A stretch of DNA of 64,000 nucleotides from Planctomyces sp. SH-PL62. GTDB taxonomy: Bacteria; Planctomycetota; Planctomycetia; Planctomycetales; Planctomycetaceae. The stretch is from positions 1-64,000 of the forward strand of contig CAMDDX010000002.1 of the NCBI GenBank assembly GCA_945893075.1. The letters are read 5' to 3'. This document shows positions 60,960 to 64,000 of this stretch, piece by piece. Both the position numbers and the translations under genes were made by a program. Positions within the stretch are counted from its first letter, which is position 1. Every line of letters starts with the position of its first letter. The notes beneath the pieces were generated by a model. It did no database searches and was not told the origin of the DNA. It worked only from the letters and a program-made list of their open reading frames with translations.

Positions 60960-62525
60960 TTGACCGAGCCGAAGGAGCGGCTGCACTTCCCGTCGAAGGT
61001 CGCGGCGATGGAGCAATCCGCCGACCGCCAGCGTGACTTCGACGTGTTCGTCGAATCGGCGCGCGGCGAGACGAGCACGCCGAGCTTTAAGGCCTGGGCG
61101 GGCGGCGAGCGCGTGACGCTCGCGATTGTGTTCACCGACGTCGTCGGATCGACCGCGCTGGGACACGAGGTCGGTGACGCCGAGATGAACGACGTCCGTC
61201 GTGCTCACTTTGCCCAAGGCCAGAAACTGCTGGGCCAACACAACGGACGCGAGATCAAAACTATCGGCGACAGCTTCATGGTGGCCTTCAAGAGCGTGGA
61301 AGAGGCGCTGGATTTTGCGCTGGCCCTGCAATCGAAACCGGGCCATCCGAAGATTCAAGTCCGCGCCGGCATTCACGTCGGAGTGATGCAAGTCGAAGGG
61401 AACGACGTGTTCGGCGGCACGGTGAACTTCGCCGCTCGCGTCGTGGGAGCGATCAAGGACGCCGAAATCTGGCTCAGCGACCGAGCGAAAGAGGACATCG
61501 TCGCGTTGAAAGCCAGTCGCCACAGTGGCCTGAAATGGCAACAGCAAGACGCCGTCGTGATGAAAGGCTTTCCGGGAACGTTCACTCTCTGGGCACTCCG
61601 CGATCAGGCTTCTCCGATCAAACAGCGACCAGCAACTTCGTTTGACGTGTTCCTCAGCCACAACAGCCAAGACAAACCGACGGTTCGCGTGTTACGGGAC
61701 AGGCTCGTCGAACTTCAGCTCAAGGTGTGGTTCGATGAGGAAGAACTCCGGCCGGGAATCCCGTGGCAAAAGTTGTTGGAAGAGGGGATCAAGAATTCGG
61801 CAAGCGTAGCGGTCCTCGTTGGTCAGGATGGACTTGGACCTTGGGAAGATGAAGAGATGCAGGGAGCGCTGTCGTTGGCCGTGAAGAACAAGCGGCCGGT
61901 GATTCCTGTGGTCATGCCGGGTGCATCGGCTCAGCCCGAGTTGCCGATGTTTCTCGGCAATCGAACGTGGGTTGATCTGCGAAACGGATTCGACAAGGGG
62001 GGACTCGACAAACTCGTCTGGGGCATCACGGGGAAGAAACGGGATTTACAAACCGAAACCATTCCTTTGACGGGAATCGTCAGACTGCGAGCGGACGTCG
62101 AAGCCACTCGATTTGAGAAAGAATTCGCACATTCAGCGTCTCGCGATTTGTTGCTGCCGTTATGTGACAAGGACGAGTGGAAATATCTCGAACTCAACGA
62201 CAACTATCGCAGTGGAAACTGGGAATCCGCGCTGAAGGACGCCGACAAGCACCTTGCCGACGCAATTCATGCGTCCGGGGGAACCGCCGCTGAAATCGCG
62301 TTCGAGGCAGTGGCGGTACTGATGGTGGCGATCGCAGACGCTTTGAGGCACGACTCCGAAGTCTCTGTGCAATTCGTCCGCGAACTCTGTGCGACCATTT
62401 TTCGAGCGACAAAAACCGCAGTCGTGCTGAACGACACTGATGCCGACTTATTGTTCGCCAAGGCGTGCCGCCATGAACACGCAGGTGTGATCGCGATTTT
62501 GAGCAACGCACGAGATCGAATCTAA
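60960..62525 (+). CDS. Class III nucleotidyl cyclase fused to a TIR domain
   Basis: A 521-residue protein in the frame of the preceding gene. Residues ~45-200 are a class III cyclase: LAIVFTDVVGSTALGHEVG and GREIKTIGDSFMVAFKSVEEAL carry the two metal Asp residues, the Lys of IKTIGD points to ATP as substrate, and VFGGTVNFAARVVGAI holds the transition-state Asn and Arg. Residues ~225-365 are a TIR domain (FDVFLSHNSQDKPTVRVLRDRLVELQLKVWFDEEELRPG; GLGPWEDEEMQGAL, with the likely catalytic Glu), perhaps an NAD hydrolase. The last 150 residues are helical and unassigned. If translated alone it would start at TTG 60960, where AAGGGG is well placed, or ATG 61008. More likely it is the C-terminal half of one large protein, separated by the TAG. 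Confidence 0.9.
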   Translation: MTEPKERLHFPSKVAAMEQSADRQRDFDVFVESARGETSTPSFKAWAGGERVTLAIVFTDVVGSTALGHEVGDAEMNDVRRAHFAQGQKLLGQHNGREIKTIGDSFMVAFKSVEEALDFALALQSKPGHPKIQVRAGIHVGVMQVEGNDVFGGTVNFAARVVGAIKDAEIWLSDRAKEDIVALKASRHSGLKWQQQDAVVMKGFPGTFTLWALRDQASPIKQRPATSFDVFLSHNSQDKPTVRVLRDRLVELQLKVWFDEEELRPGIPWQKLLEEGIKNSASVAVLVGQDGLGPWEDEEMQGALSLAVKNKRPVIPVVMPGASAQPELPMFLGNRTWVDLRNGFDKGGLDKLVWGITGKKRDLQTETIPLTGIVRLRADVEATRFEKEFAHSASRDLLLPLCDKDEWKYLELNDNYRSGNWESALKDADKHLADAIHASGGTAAEIAFEAVAVLMVAIADALRHDSEVSVQFVRELCATIFRATKTAVVLNDTDADLLFAKACRHEHAGVIAILSNARDRI

Positions 62526-62535
62526 CCGACGGTAG

Positions 62536-62859
62536 CTACGACGCCTCGCGGAGTATGGATTCCGCATCGAGAAATGTCGGTGGGTTATTCACGCAGTCGC
62601 GCACATATCGCTTGACGGAATCGGGCATCGCCGCGAGTTCGGCTTCGTGTCCGCAGACGAAGCCGTTGATCCACGTCTGCTTGATGCGTGGGTTGAGACT
62701 GGGAATGCTCAACCAGCGAATGAACTCCTGCAGGCTGATCATTTTGGGAACGAGGTCTGTTCCCTCATAACGCAAAGCCACGCGAGCCGGTTTCGCGAGG
62801 ACGTCGTCGCGTTCCCACTTTTCGACGTACCAGCCATAAAGGGTTCCGATAACATCCAT
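62536..62859 (-). CDS. Small hypothetical protein convergent to the cyclase-TIR gene
   Basis: A 107-residue acidic protein (VIGTLYGWYVEKWERDDVLAKPARVALRYEGTDLVPKMISLQEFIRWL). It has one Cys (FVCGHEAEL) and no leader. AAGGA lies eight bases before ATG 62859. It ends 10 bases from the stop of the cyclase-TIR gene. No family is recognised. Confidence 0.65.
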   Translation of the reverse strand: MDVIGTLYGWYVEKWERDDVLAKPARVALRYEGTDLVPKMISLQEFIRWLSIPSLNPRIKQTWINGFVCGHEAELAAMPDSVKRYVRDCVNNPPTFLDAESILREAS

Positions 62860-63043
62860 GATTGAATCCTTCTCGCTACCGTTCTGAGTCCGTTCACGCT
62901 CCATCGACGGCGGGATTGTTCAAAACGTGTTGGTAACGGTCAAGCAAAAGCCGGAGATCGTCAAAAGCTGCGGACAGATAGAGCACGATCATGTATCGGC
63001 CGTGCTGACGACCAAACCGCGAGGTCTCTAATGTCTCGCGACC

Positions 63044-63760
63044 ATGAAGGAAATCTCCGCCGAGATGGCACAACCGAACGACATCCTGGTTCAGGCGGTG
63101 AGTCTCGCCAAGATCTACAACGGCAAGACGCCGGTCGCGGCGCTGTGCGATGTCTCTTTCACGCTGCGCCGAGGTGAGCTTGCGGCTTTGTTGGGAAAGT
63201 CGGGGTCTGGGAAATCGACGTTGCTCAACCTGCTGGCTGGGCTGGATCAGCCTTCTGCTGGGTCGCTCATGGTTGGTGGCCAGCCTCTGCACTCGTGGAA
63301 TTCGGGGCAGATGGCGGCGTACCGGTCCAACGTGGTGGGGGTCGTGTTTCAGTCGTACAACCTGATCATGCAACGGACGGCTTTGCAGAATGTCGAGTTG
63401 CCGCTCGTCTTCGCCGGGCATGCTCCGGAGGTGCGGCAGCAGCGAGCGCTGGCGGCTCTCGATGCGGTGGGCTTGAGTCCGCGTGCTCATCACCGGCCGA
63501 CGGAACTCTCTGGCGGGGAGCAGCAGCGAGTGGCCATCGCGCGGGCTTTGATCAATCGGCCGCAGCTTTTGCTGGCGGATGAGCCGACGGGCAATCTCGA
63601 CTCGGTGACGGCGGATGAGATCATGGCTCTGCTGAAGAATTACTGTCGCGAGCAGCAGACGTCCGCATTGATCGTCACGCATGATGAAGAACTCGCGCGG
63701 CGATTCGCGACGCAGATCCTCCGCATGCACGACGGGCGCTTGCTGGAGGACGCGGCGTGA
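63044..63760 (+). CDS. ABC transporter ATP-binding protein (MacB/LolD type)
   Basis: A 238-residue ATPase of an exporter complex. Walker A is [18 protein letters not shown], the Q-loop [25 protein letters not shown], the signature [16 protein letters not shown], Walker [14 protein letters not shown] and the H-loop IVTHDEELA. The LNLIP-type Q-loop context is that of MacB/LolD. It translates directly into the next gene (GTGA overlap). The start is ATG 63044; ATG 63065 is an alternative. The cargo is unknown. Confidence 0.95.
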   Translation: MKEISAEMAQPNDILVQAVSLAKIYNGKTPVAALCDVSFTLRRGELAALLGKSGSGKSTLLNLLAGLDQPSAGSLMVGGQPLHSWNSGQMAAYRSNVVGVVFQSYNLIMQRTALQNVELPLVFAGHAPEVRQQRALAALDAVGLSPRAHHRPTELSGGEQQRVAIARALINRPQLLLADEPTGNLDSVTADEIMALLKNYCREQQTSALIVTHDEELARRFATQILRMHDGRLLEDAA

Positions 63761-64000
63761 AGTTCTCCGATCTGATTCGCTTCGCGTTTCACTCACTGAC
63801 GCAGCACAAGCTGCGGTCCTCGCTCACGCTGCTGGGGGTCATCCTGGGAGCATTCCTGGTGATCGTCACGATTTCGATCGGACAAGGGGTTCAAGAGGTC
63901 ATCCCGCGACTGATCCGTCGCAACGATCAACTGCGTCAGATTCGGGTCGAACCAAATTGGGAACGCGAGCAACTCGTCGCTGTGGCCGAGGAAGCGCTTG
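63757..64000 (+). CDS. MacB/FtsX-type ABC permease, 5' part
   Basis: The first 81 codons of the exporter's membrane subunit. It begins with GTG at 63757, overlapping the ATPase stop. The sequence FSDLIRFAFHSLTQHKLRSSLTLLGVILGAFLVIVTISIGQG contains the first membrane helix, typical of MacB-family permeases, followed by the start of the periplasmic domain. The rest is beyond the window. Confidence 0.9.
   Translation, partial: MKFSDLIRFAFHSLTQHKLRSSLTLLGVILGAFLVIVTISIGQGVQEVIPRLIRRNDQLRQIRVEPNWEREQLVAVAEEAL

Noticed and set aside
59433-61670. 745-codon minus-strand frame opposite the Roco and cyclase genes
   Set aside because: It is antisense to strongly supported domains and has a biased composition.

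Overview
The window is chromosomal DNA from a planctomycete (phylum Planctomycetota). The base composition is GC-rich. Gene families found almost only in that group recur: three DUF1501 proteins with twin-arginine leaders, three DUF1549/DUF1553 proteins (two with planctomycete cytochrome c domains), a DUF1080 protein, a very large secreted macroglobulin-like protein, and many exported catabolic enzymes. I saw no rRNA, tRNA, CRISPR array or phage structural gene.

Layout. 0-10 kb: the 3' end of an insertion sequence that has cut a nitrate/sulfonate-type ABC binding protein; a FixL/FixJ-like two-component pair; an MFS transporter; an SsuD-like flavin monooxygenase; a secreted propeller-like protein; a gluconolactonase; a DinB protein; and a pair with a small aspartic protease. 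10-17 kb: one 2231-residue secreted protein. 17-27 kb: lysS, a DUF1080 protein, a 1710-residue cytochrome/WD40/DUF1549/DUF1553 protein, a toxin-antitoxin pair, and DUF1501. 27-34 kb: a retropepsin-like protein, the polyamine genes speA and speB, a desuccinylase/aspartoacylase-like hydrolase, a second toxin-antitoxin-like pair, an HpcH/HpaI aldolase and a Gfo/Idh/MocA oxidoreductase. 34-50 kb: pyrE, another DUF1549/DUF1553 gene, aldose epimerase, a SIMPL protein, a coiled-coil protein, a 2-hydroxyacid dehydrogenase, a 2Fe-2S protein, a tandemly duplicated small gene with a nucleotidyltransferase, a MoxR-like ATPase, a cupin, a propeller-like protein, an esterase and DUF1501. 50-57 kb: a cytochrome/DUF1549/DUF1553 gene and its DUF1501 partner, split by a complete IS1182-family element, then a lactonase. 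57-63 kb: the most unusual locus, a HEPN pair divergent from a WD40-Roc-COR GTPase, followed in the same frame by a class III nucleotidyl cyclase fused to a TIR domain. 63-64 kb: the start of a MacB-type ABC exporter.

Two results stand out. First, the WD40-Roc-COR gene and the cyclase-TIR gene are in one frame with only a single TAG between them. That TAG falls inside what looks like one zinc ribbon (CPKC before it, CFC after it). The ancestral or readthrough product would be a roughly 1370-residue sensor-GTPase-cyclase-TIR protein, which looks like a signalling or immune device. Second, the intergenic DNA is full of perfect or near-perfect palindromes belonging to several recurring families. 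Some are nested inside each other, some supply the stop codon of the adjacent gene, and some lie in frame inside coding sequences. Two copies of one family show compensating base changes, so the fold seems to be under selection.
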